64,000 bases of DNA from Flemingiibacterium sp045644145 (GCA_045644145.1 JAZRGK010000063.1:1-64000), one strand, 5' to 3'; numbered from the stretch's first letter, positions 1 through 8,755 are shown. The notes: a model not told the origin generated them from the letters alone. Numbers and translations are program-made.

Positions 1-2
1 AA

Positions 3-278
3 AATGTTATCATCGCCTACGAGCCTGTATGGGCAATTGGCACAGGTCTTACTGCTACCCCCGAGCAGGCTGATGAAACCTGTGGCGTTATCAGAAACTG
101 CATCGCCGAGCTCTACGGCAATGAGGCTGCTGAGGAAATCACCATCCAATACGGTGGCTCTATGAATGACGCCAACGCAGAGGAGCTTCTTAAAAAGGTT
201 AACGTTGACGGTGGTCTTATCGGCGGCGCATCGCTGAAAACCGATAAGTTCACTGCTATTGTTGATGCGGCTCAGTAA
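3..278 (+). CDS. tpiA: Triosephosphate isomerase, C-terminal part
   Basis: The 3' end of a gene that begins before the window; 91 codons and the stop are visible. Triosephosphate isomerase interconverts dihydroxyacetone phosphate and glyceraldehyde 3-phosphate in glycolysis. The visible part holds the catalytic-Glu motif AYEPVWAIGTG at the start, then YGGSMNDANA and the phosphate-binding GGLIGGASL near the end, in the order found at the C-terminus of the family. A strong hairpin terminator follows 24 bases later, so this is the last gene of its operon, which in Clostridia is usually gap-pgk-tpi. Frame and identity are clear; only the N-terminus is missing. Confidence 0.96.
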   Translation, partial: NVIIAYEPVWAIGTGLTATPEQADETCGVIRNCIAELYGNEAAEEITIQYGGSMNDANAEELLKKVNVDGGLIGGASLKTDKFTAIVDAAQ

Positions 279-301
279 TAATACAGTATATATGAAACCA
301 T

Positions 302-331
302 GCAAAAACGCGGGTAACCCCGCGTTTTTTA
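302..331. terminator. Bidirectional hairpin terminator
   Basis: A short GC stem (cgcggg / cccgcg) is flanked by A5 on the left and T6 on the right, so it can end transcription of tpiA rightward and of the DHHW/MBOAT pair leftward. Confidence 0.85.
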
Positions 332-386
332 TTATGGTCGGATACAGATAACTTCACAATTTGTCGATGCTATGAAACGACCCCTG

Positions 387-1571
387 TTATCCAGTAAACT
401 CATACATAATATCGCTGAAACTTCCGCCGGAATAAAGGATAATCACAATATCCGGTGCGCTTTCAATCAAATGCTCTGTGACAGAGCCTTCGAACTCGCG
501 CAGGTCTATCATGTCGATCTCCGAAACGGCAGTGGACATAAACGCCGTAAACGGAAGTGCAAAGGAATCTTTAACAATGGCAATTCTTACGCCGTTTTCT
601 GCAAGCCGGTTTTTAATTATAAGATGTCCGAAATCATACTGAAAATACGAAGCATATCGGTTGGAGTTTACATCTTCGCTGTATAGCACATCATCCCTTA
701 CAAAAGCGGCACGGAAATCCCCTGCCCAGTTTGGATATATATCCGACACTTTGGGGTAGTACACTTCAAACGAGGTTTTAAATTTCGGCTCAATGAACGT
801 ATAATCGTCAAGTCCTGCCGCCTCCGCACCGATTCGCCTGCCTATTGAACCAAGAAAACTTTCAGGTTGTGCTTCCGACTGCCAATTCGCCGTATTGCAC
901 ACCGACACGTCAAGTGGAAGTCCGTAATTTTCCGCAATATAAGGTACGATATACGAGAAAGTCGTAAACGCCGATTCCGTGGTCCAGTGGTGGTCTGTTC
1001 TGTAGAACATTCCTGCAGGGTCAGCTCCGATTTCCGCAAAAAACGCGGAAAGATCCACTGTATCAACTCCGAGCTTTAAAAGCTCCTCTGTCATATCTGC
1101 CGCATTTTCTACCGTGGCGTAGCTTATGCCGAGGGGATACTTAGTGTACCCGTCTATCTCTTTTGTGGGAGCTTGGATGTAAAGAAGCGGTATTCCATTC
1201 GACGAAAGAGCATCCCTCATCCCCGCGACCGACTCGGCATAGGGGGCGGCATCGGCACGGACGGTATGAAAGTGCAAATTGTCCTCGCTGTCCTTTATTA
1301 CATAAGTATATCCGGCATCATCGTACACAGAAACTCCAAGCAGGCGCTGTACGGTGCTGTATATGGATTTGAAGTAATCAAATCCCGCGATTTCGTCTTC
1401 AAATGCTATTGAAATTCGCTCTTTTCCCGAAAGTTCGCTGTCAGAAGAGAAAAGCAGACCGCCAAAATGCTTTGACAGCGTAAGTCCGCCCACAGCCGCT
1501 ATAAATGCAAGCAGAATTACCGTAACAGAAACGGTAGAAAGAGTTTTAGATAATTTAGAAAGCTTTATCAT
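387..1571 (-). CDS. DHHW/AlgX-like SGNH-type acetylation protein
   Basis: A 394-residue membrane-anchored extracytoplasmic protein with one hydrophobic segment near residues 10-32. Two family features are visible: the DHHW signature in FYRTDHHWTTESAF, and the sequence IVKDSFALPF near the end, whose Ser in KDSF resembles the nucleophile of AlgX/AlgJ-type SGNH enzymes. These proteins work with an MBOAT acyltransferase to O-acetylate an exported or surface polysaccharide. The gene starts 12 bases after the MBOAT gene and has a good AGGAGG site before the ATG, so the two form an operon. The polymer that is modified cannot be told from the window; no glycosyltransferase genes lie beside it. Confidence 0.85.
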   Translation of the reverse strand: MIKLSKLSKTLSTVSVTVILLAFIAAVGGLTLSKHFGGLLFSSDSELSGKERISIAFEDEIAGFDYFKSIYSTVQRLLGVSVYDDAGYTYVIKDSEDNLHFHTVRADAAPYAESVAGMRDALSSNGIPLLYIQAPTKEIDGYTKYPLGISYATVENAADMTEELLKLGVDTVDLSAFFAEIGADPAGMFYRTDHHWTTESAFTTFSYIVPYIAENYGLPLDVSVCNTANWQSEAQPESFLGSIGRRIGAEAAGLDDYTFIEPKFKTSFEVYYPKVSDIYPNWAGDFRAAFVRDDVLYSEDVNSNRYASYFQYDFGHLIIKNRLAENGVRIAIVKDSFALPFTAFMSTAVSEIDMIDLREFEGSVTEHLIESAPDIVIILYSGGSFSDIMYEFTG

Positions 1572-1583
1572 ATCATTCGCCTC

Positions 1584-3050
1584 CTAAAACTGAAAATATA
1601 TAAATGGGTTGTATGTGCTCATGAGAAGATATGAGCTGCATACCATAAACATCGCACACAGTGCAAGGGCATATACTACATCTGCCGCAATGCTTATAAC
1701 CGCACCGTACGGCTTATCTCTAAGCATATCCAGATTTTTCCTGACAATAGGAGCAATCGGTGCAGAAAAGATTATTGCCACGGCAAAATAAAGCCATTTC
1801 TGTCCTATAAACATAAGTGCGATACTGTTATCTCCTGTTGAAGCGCCACCGCCAAACATTGCGAGGACATAGTTCGCCACAAGAGCGAGATTTTCGGCTC
1901 GGAAAAGCACCCAACCGAAAAGTACCGCTATCATTGCATAGAGCCAACCGGCAATTTTCTTATAAAAAGGAAGCAAGTACGCCGCTTTAAGCTGTTTTCC
2001 AAAAAATAGCTTTTCTATGGTAAGGAGTATAAAGAACCATACTCCCCAAAAGAGGAAATTCCACTGTGCCCCGTGCCATATGCCCGTAAGTATCCACACT
2101 ACCGCAAGATTTAATATAAGTCTGCCTTTTGATAACACACGGGAGCCTCCAAGGGGAATATAGACATAATCGCGGAACCATGTTCCAAGGGATATGTGCC
2201 ACCTGCGCCAGAACTCAGTCACGCTTGCTGATATATAGGGATAATTGAAGTTTTCCTCAAACTCAAAGCCGAACATTTTGCCAAGTCCGATAGCCATGTC
2301 GGAGTATCCGGAGAAATCATAGTATATCTGAAAAGCATACGCTACAGCTCCGAGCCACGCCATTGGCGTATCAAGTCCGCCCGACACATTAAGCCCGAAT
2401 GCCTTGTCCGCCACAAGTCCCATTTGATTTGAGATAAACACCTTTTTAAAAAGTCCTACGAGGAATCTGCAGAATCCGGTATGGAACATCTGCCAGCTCT
2501 CTTTGCGGTAACGTATCTGCTCTGCCACTGTTTCATATCGCACTATAGGGCCTGCAATAAGCTGTGGGAACAGTGCTACATACAGCGCAAGGTATACGGG
2601 ATTCTTCTGCACCGATGCCCTGTCACGGTAAACGTCTATAACATAGGACATGGACTGGAAGGTGAAAAATGAAATACCGATAGGCAGAACTATCTGCGGC
2701 ACGGAAAATCCCAGTGGGAACAGCGCATTAATGTTGGTAAGGGTAAATGTGAGATACTTGAAAACGAATAACAAGCCAAGATTACCTGCCACGCTGAGGG
2801 CAAGCCACAGCTTTGCAAGCGCGTTTAAGGAATGTTTTTTCGCACTTCCTATAAGCAGTCCCGCTATGTAATTGAACAGTATTGAACCCAGCATAACATA
2901 GACAAACTGTTTTTCGCCCCACGCATAAAAATACAGTGATGCCGCGAGGAGGACCGCATTTTTAAGCGGCACGGAAAAAGATGCCGCATAGTAAAAAATT
3001 AAAACAGCCGGCAAAAAGAAGTAAAGAAACGCGCTTGATGAAAAAAGCAT
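1584..3050 (-). CDS. MBOAT-family O-acyltransferase (AlgI/DltB-like)
   Basis: A 488-residue polytopic membrane protein that would move acyl, usually acetyl, groups across the membrane to a polymer. The AlgI-type beginning MLFSSSAFLYFFLP is used as start, since a GGAGG lies five bases before this ATG; the frame stays open a further 41 codons upstream, to a Met at 3173, but without such support. The family core is present: FWRRWHISLGTWFRDYVYIP, then LTGIWHGAQWNFLFWG with the conserved active-site His. About ten hydrophobic segments are visible. Its partner is the adjacent DHHW protein. Length fits AlgI-like members (about 470-500). DltB is less likely because no dlt genes are near. Confidence 0.92.
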   Translation of the reverse strand: MLFSSSAFLYFFLPAVLIFYYAASFSVPLKNAVLLAASLYFYAWGEKQFVYVMLGSILFNYIAGLLIGSAKKHSLNALAKLWLALSVAGNLGLLFVFKYLTFTLTNINALFPLGFSVPQIVLPIGISFFTFQSMSYVIDVYRDRASVQKNPVYLALYVALFPQLIAGPIVRYETVAEQIRYRKESWQMFHTGFCRFLVGLFKKVFISNQMGLVADKAFGLNVSGGLDTPMAWLGAVAYAFQIYYDFSGYSDMAIGLGKMFGFEFEENFNYPYISASVTEFWRRWHISLGTWFRDYVYIPLGGSRVLSKGRLILNLAVVWILTGIWHGAQWNFLFWGVWFFILLTIEKLFFGKQLKAAYLLPFYKKIAGWLYAMIAVLFGWVLFRAENLALVANYVLAMFGGGASTGDNSIALMFIGQKWLYFAVAIIFSAPIAPIVRKNLDMLRDKPYGAVISIAADVVYALALCAMFMVCSSYLLMSTYNPFIYFQF

Positions 3051-3298
3051 ATTGCCTCCGATTGATAAATCATTGTATATATACTGATTATAGTATAGCA
3101 TTACGTTTTTATGGGCGTTCGACATTCCTGAAAATTTTCTGTAAATATTGAATAAAAGCTGAAAAGATTGCATACCGCATGTCAGACCGAACCTTGCTTT
3201 TAACTTAGACTGCGGTTATTTTTTATTTTCATGTAATTTTTTCTAAAATAGCGTGCATAATAGATGTTGCAGTTTAAATTTGTGAAAGGAAATATATT

Positions 3299-5431
3299 AT
3301 GAAATCAAAAATTTTCGGAGTTTTACAGCGTGTGGGACGCTCATTTATGCTCCCTATCGCTTTGCTTCCGGTAGCAGGTCTGCTGCTCGGCATCGGAAGC
3401 TCCTTTACAAACCCCACCACCCTTGAAACCTATAATCTCACCGGTATTATCTATGAGGGCGGTATTTTTTACACCATTCTTGACGTTATGAGTAAAGCGG
3501 GAAGCGCGGTTTTCGACAACCTCGCTCTCCTGTTTGCCATAGGTGTTGCTATAGGTATGGCGAAAAAGGAAAAGGAAGTGGCAGCCCTCTCAGGCGCAAT
3601 CGCCTACCTTATAATGAACACCACCATAAGTGCGCTTATCAATGCCAAAGGCGGCATTGAGGCTATGGCAGAAAACTCCACCACAACAACCCTTGGTATA
3701 ACCACACTGCAAATGGGCGTGTTCGGCGGTATTATCGTAGGTCTTGGAGTTGCCGCACTTCACAACCGATTCTACAAGATAGAGCTCCCAAAGGTACTCT
3801 CATTCTTCGGCGGCACAAGATTTGTACCCATTATATCAAGCCTTGTATTCCTTATAGTGGGAATTATCATGTTTTTTGTATGGCCCATCGTTCAGGGATG
3901 GATAGCAAGCCTTGGAAATCTGGTGCTCCGTTCGGGATATGCAGGAACATGGATTTACGGCATCATTGAGCGTGCACTCATTCCATTCGGACTTCACCAT
4001 GTATTCTATATGCCCTTCTGGCAAACAGAGGTTGGCGGAGCAATGCTTATTGACGGCACTCTTGTACAGGGTGCGCAGAATATCTTCTTTGCGGAGCTTG
4101 CTTCAAAGAGCACAACCAAGTTCTCTGTATCCGCCACACGCTTTATGTCCGGCAAGTTCCCCTTCATGATATTCGGTCTGCCTGCCGCCGCTTACGCTAT
4201 GTACAGAACGGCGCGTCCCGAAAAGCGCAAGCTTGTGGGCGGTTTACTTCTCTCCGCGGCTCTTACTGCCATGCTTACGGGTATAACCGAGCCCATTGAG
4301 TTTACGTTCCTCTTTGTTTCACCCATACTGTATGTCATCCACTGTATACTTGCCGGTCTTTCCTATATGCTTACCCACATCTTCGGTGTAGGCGTAGGTA
4401 TGACCTTCTCCGGCGGTCTTATTGACCTTACACTGTTCGGTATACTCCAAGGAAACGCCAAGACGAATTGGCTGTGGATAGTTGCAATAGGTATAGTCTA
4501 TGCGGTTATCTACTATTTCCTGTTCAGCATTATGATAAGAAAGCTTAATCTCAAAACTCCCGGTCGGGAAGCTGACGACGAGGAAACAAAGCTGTACACG
4601 AGAAAAGACGTTGATGCAAGAAAAAACGCAAAACATCAAAAGGATATAACCAGTGCGCTTATTCTCCATGGCCTTGGCGGCAAGGATAATATTGCGGACA
4701 TCGACTGCTGTGCCACCAGACTTCGTGTTACCGTAAAAAATCCTGCTCATGTAAGTGAATCACACCTTAAAAAGAGCGGCGCATCCGGAGTAATACGCAA
4801 GGGCGAGGGCGTGCAGATAATATACGGTCCGCAGGTTTCCGTGGTAAAATCAAACCTTGAAGATTTCATGGATTCACCGGATTCCGAGCATCCGGAGCGC
4901 ATAATATCAGAGCATACGGGAGAAATCACCGAAAACACAGCAAAAAAAGCAGTTGGCGCAGGTGCAATGACACTTATATCGCCAATGGCAGGTAAGATCA
5001 TTCCGCTTGAATCTGTAGAGGACGATGTATTTTCAAAGCGCATGCTGGGCGACGGAATCGCGATAGTGCCGTCCGAGGGCAAGCTGTACGCTCCCTGTAA
5101 CGGAATCGTTGAAAGCGTGTTTGATACACGCCACGCCGTAAATCTGAAAGGCGACGACGGAAGCGAAATTCTTCTGCATATCGGAATTGACACCGTGAAG
5201 CTTAAGGGCAAATACTTTACCGCTCATGTTTCAAACGGTCAAAGCGTGGAGCAGGGCGAGCTTCTTCTCTCATTCGACATTGACGGCATCCGAAACGAGG
5301 GGTACAAGCTAAGCTCACCCATGGTAATCTGCAACAGCGAAGATTACGCTGAAATCAAGATTTTGGCAGATGGTGACGTGCGAAAAGGCCGTGACATCAT
5401 GCGCCTTATCGGAAAGGGGGAAAAAGCTTGA
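3299..5431 (+). CDS. PTS transporter EIICBA, glucose/N-acetylglucosamine family
   Basis: A 710-residue fused phosphotransferase permease that imports and phosphorylates a hexose, using phosphate relayed from HPr. Domains run IIC (residues about 1-400, some ten membrane segments, with GITEPIEFTFLFVSP typical of the Glc family), IIB (about 450-525, phospho-Cys in DIDCCATRLRV) and IIA (about 555-700, phospho-His in EILLHIGIDTV). The start follows an AAAGGA site. It is the first gene of a complete PTS operon and overlaps the HPr start by four bases. Glucose and GlcNAc permeases cannot be separated by eye; the absence of nagA/nagB nearby slightly favours glucose. No RAT-type antiterminator was recognised in the leader. 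Confidence 0.93.
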   Translation: MKSKIFGVLQRVGRSFMLPIALLPVAGLLLGIGSSFTNPTTLETYNLTGIIYEGGIFYTILDVMSKAGSAVFDNLALLFAIGVAIGMAKKEKEVAALSGAIAYLIMNTTISALINAKGGIEAMAENSTTTTLGITTLQMGVFGGIIVGLGVAALHNRFYKIELPKVLSFFGGTRFVPIISSLVFLIVGIIMFFVWPIVQGWIASLGNLVLRSGYAGTWIYGIIERALIPFGLHHVFYMPFWQTEVGGAMLIDGTLVQGAQNIFFAELASKSTTKFSVSATRFMSGKFPFMIFGLPAAAYAMYRTARPEKRKLVGGLLLSAALTAMLTGITEPIEFTFLFVSPILYVIHCILAGLSYMLTHIFGVGVGMTFSGGLIDLTLFGILQGNAKTNWLWIVAIGIVYAVIYYFLFSIMIRKLNLKTPGREADDEETKLYTRKDVDARKNAKHQKDITSALILHGLGGKDNIADIDCCATRLRVTVKNPAHVSESHLKKSGASGVIRKGEGVQIIYGPQVSVVKSNLEDFMDSPDSEHPERIISEHTGEITENTAKKAVGAGAMTLISPMAGKIIPLESVEDDVFSKRMLGDGIAIVPSEGKLYAPCNGIVESVFDTRHAVNLKGDDGSEILLHIGIDTVKLKGKYFTAHVSNGQSVEQGELLLSFDIDGIRNEGYKLSSPMVICNSEDYAEIKILADGDVRKGRDIMRLIGKGEKA

Positions 5432-5685
5432 AGACTTTCAGTTATCAAATCCGTGACGAGGTGGGCATCCATGCCCGTCCGGCAGGCATGCTTGTAAATA
5501 AAGCAAAGGAATTTGAGTCTGCCGTGACATTAAAAAAAGGCGACAGAACCGCCGATGCCAAAAAGCTTTTCTCCGTAATGGGGCTTGGTGTAAAATGCGG
5601 TGACACGGTGGAAATAATGGCAGACGGTACAGACGAAGACACCGCTATAAAGTCACTTGAAGAATTTTTTGAAACTAACCTTTAA
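5428..5685 (+). CDS. ptsH: Phosphocarrier protein HPr
   Basis: An 85-residue HPr, the small cytoplasmic phosphocarrier between Enzyme I and sugar permeases. His15 lies in the active-site sequence GIHARPAGMLV. The regulatory serine of Gram-positive HPr (Ser46) corresponds to Ser49 in KLFSVMGLGV, so phosphorylation by HPr kinase and CcpA-type control are possible. The start is a TTG overlapping the permease stop (TTGA), with an AAGGGGG site before it, pointing to translational coupling. Length matches the family. Confidence 0.95.
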   Translation: MKTFSYQIRDEVGIHARPAGMLVNKAKEFESAVTLKKGDRTADAKKLFSVMGLGVKCGDTVEIMADGTDEDTAIKSLEEFFETNL

Positions 5686-5696
5686 GGAGGTACGCT

Positions 5697-7331
5697 ATGC
5701 GAAGCTTCAGCGGCAAAGGCGTTTGCGGCGGTATTGCCATTGGTAAGATATCCGTTTTAAAGCACAGCGAGGCAAAAGTAACGAGAGTCAAAATATCCGA
5801 TACCGCCTCTGAGCTTGAACGCTTTGAAGCGGCAAGGGAAAAAGCGATCCGCGAGCTTTTGGAGCTTTATGAAAAAGCACTTCCCGAGGTGGGAGAAGCA
5901 GGCGCGCAGATCTTTGACATCCACCGCATGATGCTTGAAGATGACGACTACAATGAATCGGTGCGCAGCATGATAGAAAGGCAAGAGATAAACGCCGAAT
6001 ACGCCACCGCGCTGACCGCGGACAATTTTGAAGCAATGTTCAGCGCAATGGATGACAGCTATATGCAGGCGCGTGCAGCAGACGTAAGGGATATTTCAAA
6101 CAGACTTATCAGAGTGCTTTCCGGAAAATCCGAGGAAACATTTTCTTCGGATGAAAAGCTCATAATCTGCGCCGATGATCTTGCACCAAGCGAAACAGTT
6201 TCACTTGACAAAAGCCGTGTGCTTGCATTTGTAACGGCTCACGGTTCAGCCAATTCTCATACGGCGATTTTGGCGCGAAGCATGAATATTCCTGCGGTAA
6301 TAGGTCTTGGGGAAGCATTTCTTGCTTCGGCGTCGGACGGTGAAACTGCCATTGTCAACGGTCAAACGGGGGAAGTAATTCTATCCCCCGATGACACCGC
6401 CCTGAAAGAAGCCGAAAAGAAGCTGTCTGACGACATGTCGGCACGCAAGCTTCTTGAAGAACTGCGCGGCAAAAAGAATATCACCCGTGACGGCACACAG
6501 ATACAGATATACGCCAACATCGGCGGTGTTGACAACATTGGTGCGGTGCTTTTGAATGATGCAGGCGGCATCGGGCTGTTCCGAAGCGAATTCATATATC
6601 TTGAAAATGACGATTTCCCCTCAGAAGAGGAGCAGTTCGGCATATATAGGCGTGTGCTTGAAAGCATGGCGGACAAAAAGGTGATAATCCGCACCCTTGA
6701 TATCGGCGCAGACAAGCAGGCAGGATATTTCGGGCTGAAAAAAGAAGAAAATCCCGCGCTGGGACTCCGTGCCATACGGATATGCCTGACACGCCCCGAA
6801 ATTTTCATAACACAGCTCCGAGCCCTGTACCGCGCTTCGGCATACGGCAATCTGGGCATAATGTTCCCGATGATAACAAGCGTTACCGAGGTGGCACAGA
6901 TTCTCGAATACTGCCGCGAAGTAAGGGAATCCCTGATAAGCGAGGGGGTAACCATATCGGACAAGGTAGAGCTTGGCATAATGATAGAAACTCCTGCGGC
7001 GGCTGTAATAAGCGACAAGCTGGCGCCTCTTGTGGATTTTTTCAGCGTAGGCACAAACGACCTTATACAGTACACCCTTGCCTGCGACCGTCAGAATCAG
7101 GCTTTGGAAGAATTTTGCGACACTCATCACGAGGCGGTACTGCGGCTTATTGAATACGCCGCAAAAAATGCCCATGCAAACGGCAAATGGATAGGCATAT
7201 GCGGCGAGCTTGCGGCTGATCTTACTTTGACCAAAGCATTTCTTAAAATGGGCATAGATGAGCTTTCGGTATCTCCGCACTATGTTTTGAAGCTACGCGA
7301 TGCGGTAAGAGGAATTGATCTTAGGGAGTAG
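5697..7331 (+). CDS. ptsI: PTS Enzyme I (phosphoenolpyruvate-protein phosphotransferase)
   Basis: A 544-residue cytosolic Enzyme I that autophosphorylates from phosphoenolpyruvate and passes the phosphate to His15 of HPr. The phospho-His lies in GSANSHTAILARSM near residue 190. The C-terminal PEP-binding barrel shows GLFRSEFIYL, MIETPAAAV, SVGTNDLIQYTLACDR and the active-site Cys in GICGELAAD. A perfect AAGGAGG precedes the ATG 11 bases after ptsH. With EIICBA and HPr in one operon, all soluble and membrane PTS steps are encoded together. Length is slightly short of the usual 570-575 residues but all motifs are present. Confidence 0.97.
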   Translation: MRSFSGKGVCGGIAIGKISVLKHSEAKVTRVKISDTASELERFEAAREKAIRELLELYEKALPEVGEAGAQIFDIHRMMLEDDDYNESVRSMIERQEINAEYATALTADNFEAMFSAMDDSYMQARAADVRDISNRLIRVLSGKSEETFSSDEKLIICADDLAPSETVSLDKSRVLAFVTAHGSANSHTAILARSMNIPAVIGLGEAFLASASDGETAIVNGQTGEVILSPDDTALKEAEKKLSDDMSARKLLEELRGKKNITRDGTQIQIYANIGGVDNIGAVLLNDAGGIGLFRSEFIYLENDDFPSEEEQFGIYRRVLESMADKKVIIRTLDIGADKQAGYFGLKKEENPALGLRAIRICLTRPEIFITQLRALYRASAYGNLGIMFPMITSVTEVAQILEYCREVRESLISEGVTISDKVELGIMIETPAAAVISDKLAPLVDFFSVGTNDLIQYTLACDRQNQALEEFCDTHHEAVLRLIEYAAKNAHANGKWIGICGELAADLTLTKAFLKMGIDELSVSPHYVLKLRDAVRGIDLRE

Positions 7332-7679
7332 CAGGGGGAATATTGCGATAAAGGCGGTACTAAACGGCTTCACGGCGTTTAATATCGCCTTTTTAGCCAT
7401 ATCAGCAAGCTTCTGCTGATATTCGCTATCCTTGGCAGTCAGATCATTCTGAAGCTTGGTGATTTCGCCCTTAAGCGCATTTACATCGACACCCTCGAAC
7501 TCCTTAAGCTTACCGCTTACTTCGTTGAGCTGTGTCTTATATGTATCGCGTGCAGTGCGGAGCTTATCGGCTTCGGCAACGGTCTTGTAATTTTCGTTTA
7601 CAGCCGCGTCAAATTCCGCCTTTTTGTCCGCAGGGATCTCAATTCCAAGCTCTTTCAAAATATCGTGAATGTTTTTCAT
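7293..7679 (-). pseudogene. Phage GP20-type scaffold protein, 3' truncated
   Basis: The 128-codon frame begins like a phage minor structural protein GP20 / scaffolding protein: MKNIHDILKELGIEI, then a charged heptad-rich coiled coil (LKEFEGVDVNALKGEITKLQ). Homology appears to stop at about LADM (near 7397). The last 34 codons (AKKAILNAVKPF...) are read through the PTS terminator and the end of ptsI on the opposite strand, so they are not phage sequence. The ATG has an AAAGGA site. In tailed phages the scaffold gene follows the minor head gene, as here. It is unlikely to make a working scaffold; expression is possible but there is no sign of function. Confidence 0.7.
7350..7395 (+). terminator. 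Terminator of the PTS operon
   Basis: A long imperfect stem (aaaggcg... / ...cgccttt, extended inward by partly paired bases) ends in a T5 run. It lies 19 bases after the ptsI stop. It also marks the host side of the prophage scar: codons of the leftward scaffold remnant run into it. Confidence 0.8.
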
Positions 7680-7763
7680 GGTCTTATCCTTTCTGCGTGG
7701 CTTATATACCGCCTCGCCTGCGGTAGAAATTTAGCCGGATACCGTCCGGCAACGGATATAAAA

Positions 7764-7800
7764 ACAGCACCCCACGGCGTAATCGTCGTGTTGGTGCTGT
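7764..7800 (-). other. Imperfect hairpin before the scaffold remnant
   Basis: Eight bases (acagcacc / ggtgctgt) pair across a partly paired interior. It sits in the 171-base gap between the small phage ORF and the scaffold remnant. A second small stem (gccgga / tccggc, 7734-7750) lies next to it. Probably phage transcription or processing signals; function unknown. Confidence 0.4.
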
Positions 7801-7825
7801 AATTATTAAGTTGAAATGGGATGAG

Positions 7826-7852
7826 AAAACCGCCTCGAGTTGAGACGGTTTT
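7826..7852 (-). terminator. Hairpin at the end of the small phage ORF
   Basis: Read leftward, aaaaccgtctc pairs with cgaggcggtttt (one G-U pair). It touches the stop codon of the 78-residue ORF and ends in T4, like a compact intrinsic terminator. Confidence 0.6.
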
Positions 7853-8087
7853 AAGTATTAAAAAATGGTTTTAAATCAACATCTGATTCCACATACACGG
7901 CACCAATATTTTCGCTGCTGTGTACTGAAACACGCTTATTATAAAGCGAATACAGTTGTGTCAACGATCCATCAACGTCTTCAAGAGTATTCTCTTTTAT
8001 AAGATCGGGAATATTCTTTTCGAGCGCCAAACACTGTTTGCGAAATATATTTTCATCCGCTTGATTGCATATTGTGTATTCAAACAT
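7851..8087 (-). CDS. Small acidic protein, possible immunity partner
   Basis: A 78-residue acidic protein, with no signal peptide or membrane segment, and no family I can name. It starts six bases after the stop of the minor-capsid fragment, and its likely ribosome site (GGAGG) lies inside the last codons of that gene, so the two were probably translated together. The C-terminus is VYVESDVDLKPFFNT. Small acidic proteins directly after a toxin-bearing gene are often immunity proteins; that role is an inference from position and size. The frame is intact although its neighbours are broken, which could mean selection or simple chance. AT content is higher than in the flanking host genes. Confidence 0.5.
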   Translation of the reverse strand: MFEYTICNQADENIFRKQCLALEKNIPDLIKENTLEDVDGSLTQLYSLYNKRVSVHSSENIGAVYVESDVDLKPFFNT

Positions 8088-8093
8088 TTTAGC

Positions 8094-8651
8094 TTATTCC
8101 TCCAATCCCAATTCTTTATTCACAGATGCTCTTGTCTTTGTAGCAGTTTTCAAAATATCTGCAATAGCCTCTTCTCGAGACATATTCTTTTTATTCATTT
8201 TCCGTTCTATTAACTGCTCAAAAGTCAAATTAGGATCCTCGATATCAAGTTTACGTCTCGCTTCTTGGTCAGCCATAAGCTCTCTTGCCTGAGTTCTAAA
8301 TTTATTGCGCAATTCACATGCTTGGCGCGCTTGTTCTTCGAGAGACAAGGCACTATCCACAAGATTCGGAATCATTTTATCGTGGGCTAAATACCATTTG
8401 CGAACAGCCACATTTGACATTTTTCCTCGCATATATATTATATCACGATAGTCTTTATTTGTCAAGTCTGCTGTCCACTTCCCCGTACCAACATTGCCAA
8501 GCCCGTCTATCATAACGCGCTCGCGCTGTTCACTCAGCCCCATGGCTTTCGAGAAGCGTGTGTATTCCTGCGACAGAGCGCGATACGATGCACGTTCAAG
8601 GATTATATCATCCTCATCCGCTCCGCCGTCTGTGAGTGCCTTTATGCTCGT
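8094..8651 (-). pseudogene. Phage minor capsid protein C-terminus with toxin-like tail, 5' truncated
   Basis: The frame is open from the stop at 8094 to a stop at 8652; a Met at 8543 gives 149 codons, but the similarity-like reading continues upstream without a start (ERASYRALSQEYTRFSKA before MGLSEQRERVMIDGLG). That stretch resembles the end of phage minor capsid protein 2, where a conserved YxxFSxAxGLxxQxER pattern occurs. After it comes about 130 residues of charged helical sequence ending TATKTRASVNKELGLEE, which is not normal capsid. Phage minor head proteins in Firmicutes often carry toxin-like C-terminal modules, so this may be one. I see no named nuclease motif. The N-terminal part of the gene is gone, so I call it broken. 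Confidence 0.55.
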
Positions 8652-8682
8652 TTATTGACATATAGCACGTTTATTGACATAT
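8649..8682 (+). repeat. 15-base tandem repeat carrying TTGACA
   Basis: The word cgtttattgacatat occurs at 8649-8663 and again at 8668-8682, 19 bases apart. Each copy contains a perfect -35 hexamer. The first copy abuts the open end of the phage fragment. Confidence 0.85.
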
Positions 8683-8702
8683 GGGGCGCGGTGTGGTATA
8701 AT
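8674..8702 (+). promoter_or_regulatory. Consensus SigA promoter
   Basis: TTGACA (8674-8679), 17-base spacer, TATAAT (8697-8702): a perfect vegetative promoter 54 bases before the aldo/keto reductase start. It probably drives that gene and the GTPase-NYN gene after it. Confidence 0.85.
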
Positions 8703-8755
8703 ATGTGGTAGAATAACTGTATGAAATACCTTACAATAAGGACGGTAACTCACAA

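Larger units (their letters stand above)
7293..8651. mobile_element. Decayed prophage fragment (head-gene module)
   Basis: A short leftward block between the PTS terminator and a host promoter. In phage order it holds the C-terminus of a minor capsid protein, a small ORF, hairpins and the N-terminal two-thirds of a GP20-type scaffold gene. Portal, terminase, major capsid, tail, integrase and lysis genes are all missing, so large deletions on both sides are inferred. No attachment-site repeats were recognised. Confidence 0.7.

Noticed and set aside
3051..3173. Longer N-terminus for the MBOAT protein
   Set aside because: The internal ATG has GGAGG at five bases and the family start MLFSS; the upstream part is not family-like.
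6362..7280. Long minus-strand frames inside ptsI
   Set aside because: Overlapping frames with Ser/Arg-rich sequence typical of reverse reading; ptsI motifs are complete.
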